A stretch of DNA of 64,000 bases from DATAYA01 sp963754235 (GTDB lineage: Bacteria > Pseudomonadota > Alphaproteobacteria > Acetobacterales > Acetobacteraceae): contig CAVWFK010000001.1 in the NCBI GenBank assembly GCA_963754235.1, forward strand, positions 248,001 through 312,000, read 5' to 3'. The notes below the pieces were generated by a model. The model searched no databases. It saw only the letters and a list, made by a program, of their open reading frames with translations, and was not told the origin of the DNA. Shown here one piece after another: positions 41,933-51,373 of this stretch (the stretch's first letter is position 1; each line of letters opens with the position of its first letter). The translations under genes and the position numbers were made by a program.

Positions 41933-43195
41933 ATGCGCCGCCTGCTGCTGATCCTGCTCGGCCTGGCGATCTTTGCCGGCATCGCCTTTGTCGTTGTCAA
42001 TCGGCCCGGCCCGGCCGCGACCGCCGCCCGCGGCTCCGACAAAGGGGCGCCGGTGCCGGTGCTAGTGGCAGCCGCCAAGACAGAGGACGTGGACATCTGG
42101 CTGCCCGGCCTCGGCACCGTGCAGGCGTTCAACACGGTCACCGTCCGCTCGATGATCGACGGCCCGCTGGTCAGCGTGCAGTTCAGCGAAGGTGATGAAG
42201 TGAAAGCGGGTGCCGTGCTCGCGCGCATCGACCCGCGCCCCTATCAGGCCGCACTCGACCAGGCGACCGCCAAGCGCGAGCAGGACCAGGCGAACCTCGC
42301 CAACGCCCAGCTCGACCTCGCGCGCTACGTCAAGCTTGCCGCGACGAACTATTCGACGAGGCAGCAAGCCGACACGCAGCGCGCGACAGTCAAGGAATTG
42401 CAGGCGCAAGTGGCGCAGGACAGTGCCGCGATCGAGACCGCGCGCACCAATCTGAGCTACACGACGATCTCCTCACCGATCGACGGGCGTGCCGGCATCA
42501 GGCAGGTCGATCAGGGCAACATCATCCACGCGAGCGACACCAACGGGCTGGTGGTGATCGCACAGATGCACCCGATCTCGGTCCTGTTCACGCTGCCGCA
42601 GCAGCAGCTCGGCCCGGTGCGCGCGGCACAGCAGGCGGGCCGCGTGGAGGTGCAGGCCTTGCCGCAGGGGATGAGCAGCCCGCCGATCGCGGCGGCGCAG
42701 GAGCGGGCGGGACCGGGCCTCGCTGCTGCCGGCGGGAACGCCACGGTCGCCGCCGACCCGCCCCCGGTGGTGCTGGATACCGGCACGCTCGCGGTGCTCG
42801 ACAATCTGGTGGACAGTTCGACCGGCACCATCAAGCTGAAGGCGACGTTTCCCAATCCCAGCGAACGCCTCTGGCCCGGCGGCTTCGTCAATGTGCGCCT
42901 GCTCGCGCGCGTCGAGCGCGGCGTCGTCACCGTGCCGCCCGCGGCGGTGCAGCTCGGCCCTAACGGCGATTTTCTCTACGTCGTCGGCGACGACAAGGTG
43001 GCCCATCGGCGCGAAGTCACGGTCGGGCATCAGGACGAGCAGATCGCGGTCATCAAGACCGGCCTTGTGGCGGGCGAAAGCGTGGTGACCGATGGTGCCT
43101 CGCGCCTCGCTGACGGATCGAAGGTCACGATCACGGCGCCGCCCGCGACCGCAGTGCAGGCGCCGCCCGCACGCCAGCCGGCGCAGCATTCTTGA
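41933..43195 (+). CDS. RND efflux membrane-fusion (periplasmic adaptor) protein
   Basis: A 420-residue adaptor from ATG 41933. N-terminal membrane anchor LLLILLGLAIFAGIAFVVVN, lipoyl/barrel-sandwich strand pair VRSMIDGPLVSVQFSEGDEV and SPIDGRAGIRQVDQGNIIHA, an alpha-hairpin between them, and a C-terminal beta-barrel with KLKATFPNPSERLWPGGFVN. MdtA-type adaptors join the inner-membrane pump to the outer-membrane channel. It overlaps the first RND pump gene, whose TTG start lies in its last codons. Confidence 0.93.
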   Translation: MRRLLLILLGLAIFAGIAFVVVNRPGPAATAARGSDKGAPVPVLVAAAKTEDVDIWLPGLGTVQAFNTVTVRSMIDGPLVSVQFSEGDEVKAGAVLARIDPRPYQAALDQATAKREQDQANLANAQLDLARYVKLAATNYSTRQQADTQRATVKELQAQVAQDSAAIETARTNLSYTTISSPIDGRAGIRQVDQGNIIHASDTNGLVVIAQMHPISVLFTLPQQQLGPVRAAQQAGRVEVQALPQGMSSPPIAAAQERAGPGLAAAGGNATVAADPPPVVLDTGTLAVLDNLVDSSTGTIKLKATFPNPSERLWPGGFVNVRLLARVERGVVTVPPAAVQLGPNGDFLYVVGDDKVAHRREVTVGHQDEQIAVIKTGLVAGESVVTDGASRLADGSKVTITAPPATAVQAPPARQPAQHS

Positions 43196-46100
43196 ACATC
43201 TCGGCCCCCTTCATCGCGCGACCGATCGCGACCTCGCTGCTGGCGGTCGCGGTGGTGCTCGCCGGGCTGCTCGGCTACCGCGCGCTGCCGGTCTCCGCCT
43301 TGCCGCAGGTGGATTTCCCGACGATCGAGGTGACGACGCAGCTTCCCGGCGCCAGCCCCGAAACGATCGCGACCCTGATTACCGCATCGCTGGAGCGCCA
43401 GTTCGGCGAAATCCAAGGGCTGACCAGCATGATCTCGGTCAGTTCCGAGGCGACCAGCCGGATCACGCTGCAATTCAGCCTGACCCGCACGCTCGACAGT
43501 GTCACGCAGGACGTGCAGGCCGCGATCAACGCGGCGTCGGGCACGCTGCCGGCCAACCTGCCCTACCCGCCCACCTACTCCAAGGTGAACCCGGCCGACG
43601 CACCGGTGCTGACCTTGGCGCTGACCTCCGACACGGTGCCGATCCCCCAGATCGCCGATGCCGCCGACACGCTGCTGCAGCCCAAATTCGCGCAGATCTC
43701 CGGTGTCGGAAAGGTCACGGTCGAGGGCGGGCTGCGACGGGCGGTGCGGGTGCGGGTCGATCCCACGCGGCTCGCCGCCTACGGGCTCGGGATGGAGGAC
43801 GTGCGCAGCGCCGTCTCGGCCGCCAACGTCGATGGCGCGAAGGGCGGCTTCGACGGCGCGCGGCAGGCGGTCTCGCTCGGCGCCAACGACCAGCTCGTCT
43901 CGGCAGCGGCGTATCAGGATCTCGTCATCGCCTGGCGCAACGGCGCGCCGGTCCGGCTGCGCGATGTGGGGGACGTGGTGAGCGGCGTCGAGAACGACCG
44001 CATCGGCGCCTGGTATTACCCGCAATCCGGGCCGCAATCCGGGCCGCAATCCGGGCCGCAATCCGGGCCGCAATCCGGGCCGCAATCCGGCAGCCGCCAA
44101 AGCATTCCGGCGGTGCTGGTCGACATCCAGCGCCAGCCGGGGGCGAACATCGTGCAGACGGTCGACGCGATCAAGGGGGCGCTGCCCGCGCTCGCCGGCG
44201 CGATCCCGGCCGGAATTGCGCTGCACGTCGTCACCGACCGCACCGCCACCATCCGCGCCTCGGTCGCGGATGTGCAGCTCACGTTGCTGCTCTCGGTCGC
44301 ACTGGTCACGCTGGTCATTTTTCTGTTCCTCGGCTCCGTGCGCGCGACCTTGATCCCGGCGCTCGCGTTGCCGCTGTCGCTGATCGGCACGTTCGGCGTG
44401 ATGTCGCTGCTGGGCTTCGGGCTCGACAATCTCTCGCTGATGGCGCTCACGGTCGCGACCGGCTTTGTGGTGGACGACGCGATCGTGATGATCGAGAACA
44501 TCGTCCGCTTCATCGAGCAGGGCGTGCCGCCGCTCACGGCCGCATTCCGCGGCGCCAAGCAGATCGGCTTCACCATCGTCTCGCTCACGGTCTCTCTGGT
44601 CGCGGTGTTCATCCCGCTGCTGTTCATGACCGGGGTGGTCGGCCTGCTGTTCCGCGAGTTCGCGATCACGCTGACGGTCTCGGTCGTGGTCTCGGCCCTG
44701 GTGTCGCTGACACTGACGCCAATGCTCAGCGGGCGGCTGCTGCGGCCGATCGAGCAGGAACGGCCGGGGCGGCTCGCGCTCGCCTTCGAGGCCGGATTCC
44801 GTGGCGCACTCGGCTTCTACCGCCGCACGCTGCACTGGTCGCTCGGGCGCGAGCGGCTGATGCTGCTGATCGCGGCGGGCACGCTGGTCGGCACCGTGCT
44901 GCTGTATCTGGTGGTGCCGAAGGGTTTTTTGCCGCAGCAGGACACCGGCATCGTCACCGCCGTGTTGGAGGCGTCGCAGACCGCCTCGATCGCCCGCATG
45001 GGCGCGTTGCAGCTTCAGGTGGCCCGCGTGATCCGCGCCGATCCCGCGGTGCAGGACGTCGCTTCGTTCGTCGGCACCGGCACGATCAACGCAACGCCCA
45101 ACACCGGCCAGATCACGATCGCGCTGAAACCGATCCGGCAGCGCGCGCCGGTGCAGACCGTGATCGCCCGGCTCGACGCCCGGCTGCGAAGCATCCCCGG
45201 TGTCGCCGTGTTCATGCAGCCGGTGCAGGACATCCAGCTCGGCACGCGGGTCAGCCGCACGCAGTACCAGTACACGCTCACCGACACCAACCGCGCCGAG
45301 CTCGCGCACTGGGCGCCCCTGCTCCGCGCCCGCCTTGCCGAAATGCCCGAACTGCGCGACGTCGCCAGCGACCAGCTCGACGACGGGCTGCAGACCTTCA
45401 TCCAGGTGGATCGCGACGCCGCGACCCGGCTCGGGGTGCCGATGCAGGCAGTCGAGGATACGCTTTATGATGCGTTCGGGCAACGGCAGATCAGCACCAT
45501 CTTCGCCCAGACCAACCAATATCGCGTGGTGCTGGAGGTCGATCCCGCGTACCAGCTCGGGCCGGACGCACTCCAACACATCTACGTCTCGGGCAGCGCT
45601 TCCTCGCTCAATTCGAGCAACGCGAGCAGCACCGGCAACGGGCCGAGCCAGATCACCACGACCAACACCGGCAATGCGACGCCGCAGGTCACGGCATCGA
45701 GCCTCACCAGCACCGCCAAGACGACCAGCGTGCCGCAGGTGCCGCTCGCCGCGATCGCACGCATCGTGCGGCAAACCGCGCCGCTCGCGATCACCCACCA
45801 GCAGCAATTCCCCGCGGTGACGCTGAGCTTCAATCTCGCCCCCGGGGCCTCGCTCGGAGCGGCAGTCGCGGCGGTGGCGCGCGCCGAGGCGGCACTCGGG
45901 ACGCCGGCGACGATCAGCGGCACCTACTCGGGCGACGCGGCCGAGTTCCAGCGCAGCCTCGCCGCCGAGCCGTGGCTGATCCTGGCGGCGGTGGTAGTGA
46001 TCTACATCGTGCTCGGGGTGCTCTACGAGAGCACGATCCATCCGGTGACCATTCTCTCCACCCTGCCCTCGGCCGGCATCGGCGCGCTGCTGGCCCTGAT

Positions 46101-46494
46101 GCTCACCGGCACCGACCTCTCGTTGGTGGCGCTGGTCGGCATCGTGCTGCTGATGGGCATCGTGAAGAAGAACGCGATCATGATGGTCGATTTCGCGATC
46201 GAGGCAGAGCGCGACCGCCGCATCGCGCCGCGCGACGCGATCGAGGAGGCAAGCCTGCTGCGCTTCCGCCCGATCATGATGACGACCGCCGCCGCCCTGC
46301 TCGGCGCGCTGCCGCTGATGCTGCAGGGGGGCGCCGGCTCCGAGCTGCGCGTCCCGCTCGGCATCACCATCGTCGGCGGGCTGTTGTTGAGCCAGTTCCT
46401 CACGCTCTACACCACGCCCTCGATCTATCTCGCCTTTGAGCGCCTGCGCCTGCGCTATGGTCGCGTCGCGCCCGCACCCGAGCCGGCGGAGTAG
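43192..46494 (+). CDS. RND efflux inner-membrane transporter, MdtB-like
   Basis: A 1100-residue pump; TTG 43192 overlaps the adaptor stop. It has 12 membrane helices with the usual RND halves: FIARPIATSLLAVAVVLAGL, the proton-relay segment ATGFVVDDAIVMIENIVRFI, and the second-half ILSTLPSAGIGALLALMLTG and KKNAIMMVDFAIEAERD. It is longer than the usual 1,030-1,050 because of two insertions in the porter domain: (PQSG)x6 at residues 277-300 and an S/T/N-rich stretch around 800-850. It pairs with the next RND gene as in MdtBC. Confidence 0.94.
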   Translation: MNISAPFIARPIATSLLAVAVVLAGLLGYRALPVSALPQVDFPTIEVTTQLPGASPETIATLITASLERQFGEIQGLTSMISVSSEATSRITLQFSLTRTLDSVTQDVQAAINAASGTLPANLPYPPTYSKVNPADAPVLTLALTSDTVPIPQIADAADTLLQPKFAQISGVGKVTVEGGLRRAVRVRVDPTRLAAYGLGMEDVRSAVSAANVDGAKGGFDGARQAVSLGANDQLVSAAAYQDLVIAWRNGAPVRLRDVGDVVSGVENDRIGAWYYPQSGPQSGPQSGPQSGPQSGPQSGSRQSIPAVLVDIQRQPGANIVQTVDAIKGALPALAGAIPAGIALHVVTDRTATIRASVADVQLTLLLSVALVTLVIFLFLGSVRATLIPALALPLSLIGTFGVMSLLGFGLDNLSLMALTVATGFVVDDAIVMIENIVRFIEQGVPPLTAAFRGAKQIGFTIVSLTVSLVAVFIPLLFMTGVVGLLFREFAITLTVSVVVSALVSLTLTPMLSGRLLRPIEQERPGRLALAFEAGFRGALGFYRRTLHWSLGRERLMLLIAAGTLVGTVLLYLVVPKGFLPQQDTGIVTAVLEASQTASIARMGALQLQVARVIRADPAVQDVASFVGTGTINATPNTGQITIALKPIRQRAPVQTVIARLDARLRSIPGVAVFMQPVQDIQLGTRVSRTQYQYTLTDTNRAELAHWAPLLRARLAEMPELRDVASDQLDDGLQTFIQVDRDAATRLGVPMQAVEDTLYDAFGQRQISTIFAQTNQYRVVLEVDPAYQLGPDALQHIYVSGSASSLNSSNASSTGNGPSQITTTNTGNATPQVTASSLTSTAKTTSVPQVPLAAIARIVRQTAPLAITHQQQFPAVTLSFNLAPGASLGAAVAAVARAEAALGTPATISGTYSGDAAEFQRSLAAEPWLILAAVVVIYIVLGVLYESTIHPVTILSTLPSAGIGALLALMLTGTDLSLVALVGIVLLMGIVKKNAIMMVDFAIEAERDRRIAPRDAIEEASLLRFRPIMMTTAAALLGALPLMLQGGAGSELRVPLGITIVGGLLLSQFLTLYTTPSIYLAFERLRLRYGRVAPAPEPAE
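44020..44090 (+). repeat. 12-bp coding minisatellite (PQSG repeats)
   Basis: The unit CCGCAATCCGGG occurs five times perfectly and once with the last base changed. It is in frame with the RND pump and encodes PQSG six times. Being a multiple of three, copy changes would keep the frame. Confidence 0.95.
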
Positions 46495-46497
46495 GCG

Positions 46498-49400
46498 GTG
46501 GGCTTCTCTGCCCCGTTCATCCGCCGGCCGGTTGCGACCATCCTGCTCTCGCTCGGCCTGCTGCTGGCGGGCGCCGTCGCGTACCGCTTCCTGCCGGTCG
46601 CCGCACTGCCCAGCGTGGACATCCCCGCGATCGTGGTGTTCGCCAACCGCCCCGGCGCCGACCCGCAGACGATGGCGAGTTCGATCGCGGCTCCGCTGGA
46701 GCGGCGCCTTGGAGAGATCGCGGGCGTCAGCGAGATCACCTCGATCAACTCGCTCGGCGCCACCAGCATCATCGTGCAGTTCGACGTCGATCGCAGCATC
46801 GACGGTGCCGCCAGCGACGTGCAGTCGGCGATCAACGCCGCCGAGAGCGATCTTCCGGCCGACCTGCCGCAGCCGCCGCACTACCGCAAGTTCAATCCGG
46901 CCGAGGCGCCGATCATGACGCTGGCGCTGAGCTCCGACCGGCTTTCGACGGCGCAGGTCTACGACGCGGCGGATACTGTGCTCGGCCAGCGCCTGTCGCA
47001 GGTGGAGGGCGTGAGCCAGGTCACCATCGACGGCGCCGAGAAGCCGGCGGTGCGCATCCGCCTCGACCCCGTCGCGCTTGCCGCCGCCGGCCTCTCCGCG
47101 GAGGACGTGTACAACGTCGTCCGCTCCGCGAATGTGACGCAACCGACCGGCAGCCTGGAAGGTCCGCTGCGCGCGCAAAGCGTCGGGGTCAACGGCGAGA
47201 TCACGCAGGCGCGCGACTACCGCACGCTGATCCTGCGGACCAAGAACGGTGCCATTCTCCGGCTCTCGGATGTCGCGAGCGTGATCAACGGCGTCGCCAA
47301 CACGCAGCTCGCGGCGTGGGATGGCAACCAGCCTGCGATCCTGCTCACGGTCACCAAGTCGATCGGTGCGAACGTGTTGCAGACGATCGCCCGCATCCGC
47401 CAGGTGCTGCCGTTGCTGCGCTCCTGGATGCCGGCGGACGTGAACCTGAAGGTGATCTCGGATCGCACGAGCACGATCCGCGCCAGCGTGGACGACGTGC
47501 AGTACACGCTGCTGCTGGCGGTCGCGATGGTGCTGCTGGTGGTGTTCCTGTTCATGCGCCGGCTGGTGCCGACGGTCGCTGCCGCGGTCACCGTGCCGCT
47601 CTCGATCGCGGGCACGCTGGCGGGGATGTGGTTCCTCGGCTACAGCCTCGACAATTTCTCATTGATGGCGATCACCATTTCGGTCGGCTTCGTCGTGGAC
47701 GACGCGATCGTGATGATCGAGAACATTCATCGCCATATGGAGATGGGCAAGCGGCCGCTTCGCGCCGCTTTCGACGGCTCGCGGCAGATCGGCTTCACGG
47801 TCATTTCGATCAGCGTCTCGCTGGTGGCCGTATTCATCCCGATCATCTTCATGGCCGGCGTCCTCGGCAGCTTGTTCCACGAGTTCGCGATGACGATCAC
47901 GCTTGCGATCGCGGTCTCGGCGGTGGTGTCGCTCACGCTCACGCCGATGATCTGCGGGCGCTTCATGCGCCGCTTCCGCCCCGGCTCCGGCGGCCGGCTC
48001 GATGCCGCGTTCGAGCGCGGCTTCCGCGCCGTGGTGCGCGGCTATGCCCGCACGCTCGACTGGGCGCTGCGCTGGCGGCGCATGATGCTGCTGGTCACCT
48101 TCGCCACATTCGCGGCGACGATCTGGCTCTACACCGTGGTGCCGAAGGGCTTCCTGCCGATCGAGGATACCGGGATGATCATCGGCCAGACGCTGGCCGC
48201 GCCCGACGTGTCGTTCAAGGCGATGGAGCAGCGGCAGCGCGCCGTCGTGCGGGTGATCCTGGGCGATCCGGCGGTCGCATCGGTCGGCTCCACGATCGGG
48301 GTCTCCAGCGGCTTCAATGGGCTCAACCGCGGCCGTCTCACGATCCAGCTCAAGCCGCTCGACCAGCGCGGCCTCTCATCGGAAGCAGTGATCGCGCGGC
48401 TGCGTCCGCACCTGCTGCGGGTGGGGGGCGTGCAGACCTTCCTTTACTCGGCGCAGGATTTGCGGGCGGGCGGGCGCACCGGCGGATCGCAGTTCCAGTT
48501 CGTGCTGCTCGACCAATCGCTCTCCGAGCTTCGTGTCTGGGCGCAGCGGCTGGAGGCGAAGCTGAAGACGATTCCCGGCATCGCCGATGTCGCGAGCGAC
48601 CAGGACCGCGCCGGTCCGCAGGAGAACGTGGTGGTCGATCGCGATGCCGCAGCGCGGCTCGGCGTCTCGATCGCCGCGATCGACAACGCGCTCAACAACG
48701 CCTTCGCCCAGCGCCAGGTCTCGACGATCTACACCGAGCGCAATCAGTACAAGGTGGTGCTGGAAGTCGCGCCCGCCTTGCAGACCGACCCGTCGATGCT
48801 CGCCCACATCTTCGTGGGTGCGACCGGGGGCGCCCAGGTGCCGCTTGCGGCGTTGGCGCATTTCGAGCGCGGCACCGCGGCGCTGACGGTGCGTCATCAG
48901 GGCCAGTTTCCGGCGGCGACGCTGAGCTTCAACCTCGCCCCCGGCACCGCGCTTGGCACGGCAGAGACACTGGTCCAGAACGCCGCGCGCGATCTGCGTA
49001 TGCCGCCCAGCGTGCGCACCGAGTTTGCCGGCAACGCGCAGTTCCTGCGGCAGGCGGTCAGCAGCGAGCCTTTGTTGCTGACCGCAGCCTTGATCGCGAT
49101 CTACATCGTGCTCGGCGTGCTCTACGAAAGCATGATCCATCCGCTCACGATCCTGTCCTCGTTGCCCTCGGCGGGCCTCGGCGCGCTGCTCGCGATCCTG
49201 CTCACCGGCGGCGATCTTTCGCTGCTCAGCCTGATCGGGATCGTGCTGCTGATGGGCATCGTAAAGAAGAACGCGATCATGCTGGTCGATTTCGCGCTGG
49301 AGCAGGAGCGCGACCACGGCCGCGCGCCGCTCGAGGCGATCTACGAAGCCTCGCTCGTGAGGTTCCGGCCGATCATCATGACCACGCTTGCGGCGATTCT

Positions 49401-49587
49401 CGGCGCGCTGCCGTTAGCACTCGCCTTCGGCACCGGCGCCGAGTTCCGCCGCCCTCTCGGGATCGCGATCGTAGGTGGGCTGATCGTGAGCCAGGTTCTG
49501 ACGCTCTACACCACGCCGGTCGTCTATCTGGCGCTGGAGCGCCTGGTGCGCGGTCATCGCCGTCCGATCGTGGCCGCCGCCGAATAG
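46498..49587 (+). CDS. RND efflux inner-membrane transporter, MdtC-like
   Basis: A 1029-residue RND protein with GTG start four bases after the preceding stop. The proton-relay segment reads SVGFVVDDAIVMIENIHRHM and the second half has ILSSLPSAGLGALLAILLTG with KKNAIMLVDFALEQERD. It lacks the PQSG and S/T/N-rich insertions of its neighbour. Two adjacent RND genes after one adaptor are the MdtABC arrangement, in which a heterotrimer (MdtB2C) exports bile-salt- or novobiocin-like compounds. The substrate here is unknown. Confidence 0.95.
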   Translation: MGFSAPFIRRPVATILLSLGLLLAGAVAYRFLPVAALPSVDIPAIVVFANRPGADPQTMASSIAAPLERRLGEIAGVSEITSINSLGATSIIVQFDVDRSIDGAASDVQSAINAAESDLPADLPQPPHYRKFNPAEAPIMTLALSSDRLSTAQVYDAADTVLGQRLSQVEGVSQVTIDGAEKPAVRIRLDPVALAAAGLSAEDVYNVVRSANVTQPTGSLEGPLRAQSVGVNGEITQARDYRTLILRTKNGAILRLSDVASVINGVANTQLAAWDGNQPAILLTVTKSIGANVLQTIARIRQVLPLLRSWMPADVNLKVISDRTSTIRASVDDVQYTLLLAVAMVLLVVFLFMRRLVPTVAAAVTVPLSIAGTLAGMWFLGYSLDNFSLMAITISVGFVVDDAIVMIENIHRHMEMGKRPLRAAFDGSRQIGFTVISISVSLVAVFIPIIFMAGVLGSLFHEFAMTITLAIAVSAVVSLTLTPMICGRFMRRFRPGSGGRLDAAFERGFRAVVRGYARTLDWALRWRRMMLLVTFATFAATIWLYTVVPKGFLPIEDTGMIIGQTLAAPDVSFKAMEQRQRAVVRVILGDPAVASVGSTIGVSSGFNGLNRGRLTIQLKPLDQRGLSSEAVIARLRPHLLRVGGVQTFLYSAQDLRAGGRTGGSQFQFVLLDQSLSELRVWAQRLEAKLKTIPGIADVASDQDRAGPQENVVVDRDAAARLGVSIAAIDNALNNAFAQRQVSTIYTERNQYKVVLEVAPALQTDPSMLAHIFVGATGGAQVPLAALAHFERGTAALTVRHQGQFPAATLSFNLAPGTALGTAETLVQNAARDLRMPPSVRTEFAGNAQFLRQAVSSEPLLLTAALIAIYIVLGVLYESMIHPLTILSSLPSAGLGALLAILLTGGDLSLLSLIGIVLLMGIVKKNAIMLVDFALEQERDHGRAPLEAIYEASLVRFRPIIMTTLAAILGALPLALAFGTGAEFRRPLGIAIVGGLIVSQVLTLYTTPVVYLALERLVRGHRRPIVAAAE

Positions 49588-49662
49588 ACGTGACGCCGTG
49601 ACCGGGCAACCATCGCCTGTCCGCGTCATTCTCGCTGTATCCGACAGCAGAGGAGCGGGATC

Positions 49663-50220
49663 ATGGCCGACGTGAAGGGCCGCAAGGTTGCCGTGCTGGC
49701 GACCGACGGGGTGGAGCAGGTGGAGCTCACCGAGCCGGTAAAGGCGCTGAAGCAGGCGGGCGCCCAGGTCACGATCGTCAGCCCCAAGGGCGGCGACATC
49801 CAGGGCATGAACCACGACGAGAAGGGCGATACGATCGGCACCGACCAGGCACTCGACGATGCCCGGCCGGACGCCTTCGACGCACTGGTGCTGCCGGGCG
49901 GGGTCGCCAATCCCGACAAGCTGCGCACCCTGCCCAAGGCGGTCGCGTTCGTCCGCCACTTCTTCGACGCCGGCAAGCCGGTCGCGGCGATCTGTCACGG
50001 GCCGTGGACGATGGTGGAGGCTGACGTGGTGCGTGGCAAGCGCATGACTTCGTGGCCGTCGCTCAAGACGGACCTGAAGAATGCCGGCGCCAACTGGATC
50101 GATGAGCAGGTGGTGCGCGATGGGCTGCTGGTTACGTCGCGCAAGCCGGACGACCTGCCGGCGTTCTGCCGCGCGATGCTGGCGCTGTTCGCCGAGCCGG
50201 CGCACCGCCGCGCTGCGTGA
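49663..50220 (+). CDS. PfpI/DJ-1 family protein (type 1 glutamine amidotransferase-like)
   Basis: A 185-residue protein (MADVKGRKVAVLATDGVEQV). The nucleophile elbow is in AAICHGPWTMVEADVVRGKR with the reactive Cys, and the acidic partner lies in TDGVEQVELTEP. The family includes PfpI/YhbO deglycases and stress chaperone-like hydrolases. The start lies behind GGAGCGGG. The neighbouring SDR, Crp/Fnr, YciE and DUF2270 genes give the area a stress character. Confidence 0.9.
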   Translation: MADVKGRKVAVLATDGVEQVELTEPVKALKQAGAQVTIVSPKGGDIQGMNHDEKGDTIGTDQALDDARPDAFDALVLPGGVANPDKLRTLPKAVAFVRHFFDAGKPVAAICHGPWTMVEADVVRGKRMTSWPSLKTDLKNAGANWIDEQVVRDGLLVTSRKPDDLPAFCRAMLALFAEPAHRRAA

Positions 50221-50228
50221 GGCGCCAC

Positions 50229-51251
50229 TCAGCGGCGGACGGTCGGCGCCGTCCGCCGCTTGCGGCCACCAACCAGCCGCAGCAGGCCGAGCGCGAGCAG
50301 CGCCGCCGGTGCCGTGGTCAACGCGAATTGCTGCCGGCTGCTCCAGAACTGGCTCGTTGTGGTGAGCGCCTCGGTGTCGAAGCGGCCATGCGCGGCGACG
50401 TCGAGGCTGGCAGGCGCGAACAGGTTCGCGGGCGCATCGGCCGGCTCCGACTCCGGCGTCATCTGGCCGCCATAGCCGGTGCGGGCGAGGAACCAATCCA
50501 GATACCAGGGTGCCAGCAATTCGCCCGCCAGCACCTTCAGGGTCGGATAGCCGATCCAGACTTCGCGCCGGTTGTGGGTCGCGGCGAAGACGATCGCGCG
50601 CGCCGGCAGTTCCGGCTGATAGACCGGCGGCACCGGGCGCGGACGGCGCGGCATCCGGCTCAGCGCCCAGTCGAATTGTGGCGTGTTGACCGCCGGCAGA
50701 TAGACCGAAGTGATCCGCACTGGGATGCGGTCGTGCAGCAGTTCGGAGCGGAGGCTGTCGGTGAAGCCGCGGATCGCGTGCTTCGATGCGCAGTAGGGCG
50801 ATTGCAGCGGGATACCACGATAGCTCAGCGCGGAGCCGACCTGCACCACCACGCCGCCGCCGCTCGCGCGCATGTGGCGGATTGCGGTCAGCGTGCCGTG
50901 AACGTTGCCGAGGAAGGACACCTCCATCGCGCGCCGGAACTCCTCGGGGCGGATCTCGAGCGCCGGGGCGAACACGGTGGCCATGGCGTTGTTCACCCAC
51001 ACGCCGATCGGGCCGAGTTCCTGCTCGATCGCGTCTGCCGCCTGCGCGACCGCGGTTGCGTCGGCGACGTCGGCGGCGGCATGGAAGGCGCGCGCGCCGC
51101 CCTGATGCAGTTCCTCGACGGTCCGGCGCAGCCGGGTCTCGCCGCGCGCGATCACGCCGACGGCGTACCCTTTGGCGGCGAACGCCCGCGCCGTCGCCCG
51201 CCCCACGCCGGCGCTGCCGCCCGTGATCACCACCGTCCTGTGTCGCGCCAT
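50229..51251 (-). CDS. Short-chain dehydrogenase/reductase (SDR) with C-terminal extension
   Basis: A 340-residue protein from ATG 51251 (MARHRTVVITGGSAGVGRAT); ATG 51275 eight codons upstream is an alternative. It has the TGGSAGVG cofactor loop, NNAMATVFAP in place of NNAG, a Ser near VQVGSALSYRGIPLQ and the catalytic YCASKHAIRGF (Y-x3-K). The last 100 residues extend beyond the usual 250 and end with a hydrophobic segment FALTTAPAALLALGLLRLVG, probably a membrane anchor. Substrate unknown. Confidence 0.88.
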   Translation of the reverse strand: MARHRTVVITGGSAGVGRATARAFAAKGYAVGVIARGETRLRRTVEELHQGGARAFHAAADVADATAVAQAADAIEQELGPIGVWVNNAMATVFAPALEIRPEEFRRAMEVSFLGNVHGTLTAIRHMRASGGGVVVQVGSALSYRGIPLQSPYCASKHAIRGFTDSLRSELLHDRIPVRITSVYLPAVNTPQFDWALSRMPRRPRPVPPVYQPELPARAIVFAATHNRREVWIGYPTLKVLAGELLAPWYLDWFLARTGYGGQMTPESEPADAPANLFAPASLDVAAHGRFDTEALTTTSQFWSSRQQFALTTAPAALLALGLLRLVGGRKRRTAPTVRR

Positions 51252-51373
51252 GCCTGCCGCTCCCGTATCCGTCATGGCGACAACGGCAGCCCGCCGGCCC
51301 GGTTCGCGCAACTATCCGGGGTTGCCGGTCCCGACCGACGGCGGCGCGGCACCGGCCGTCTCCGATGGCCCGC

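Noticed and set aside
44020..44090. The 12-bp repeats as a CRISPR-like array
   Set aside because: Units are contiguous without spacers, in frame with a pump gene and too short for CRISPR repeats.
43030..47178. A 1382-residue open frame on the reverse strand
   Set aside because: It lies exactly opposite the RND pump genes, is extremely rich in Arg, His, Gly and Asp, and matches no family. High-GC coding strands give such long antisense frames.
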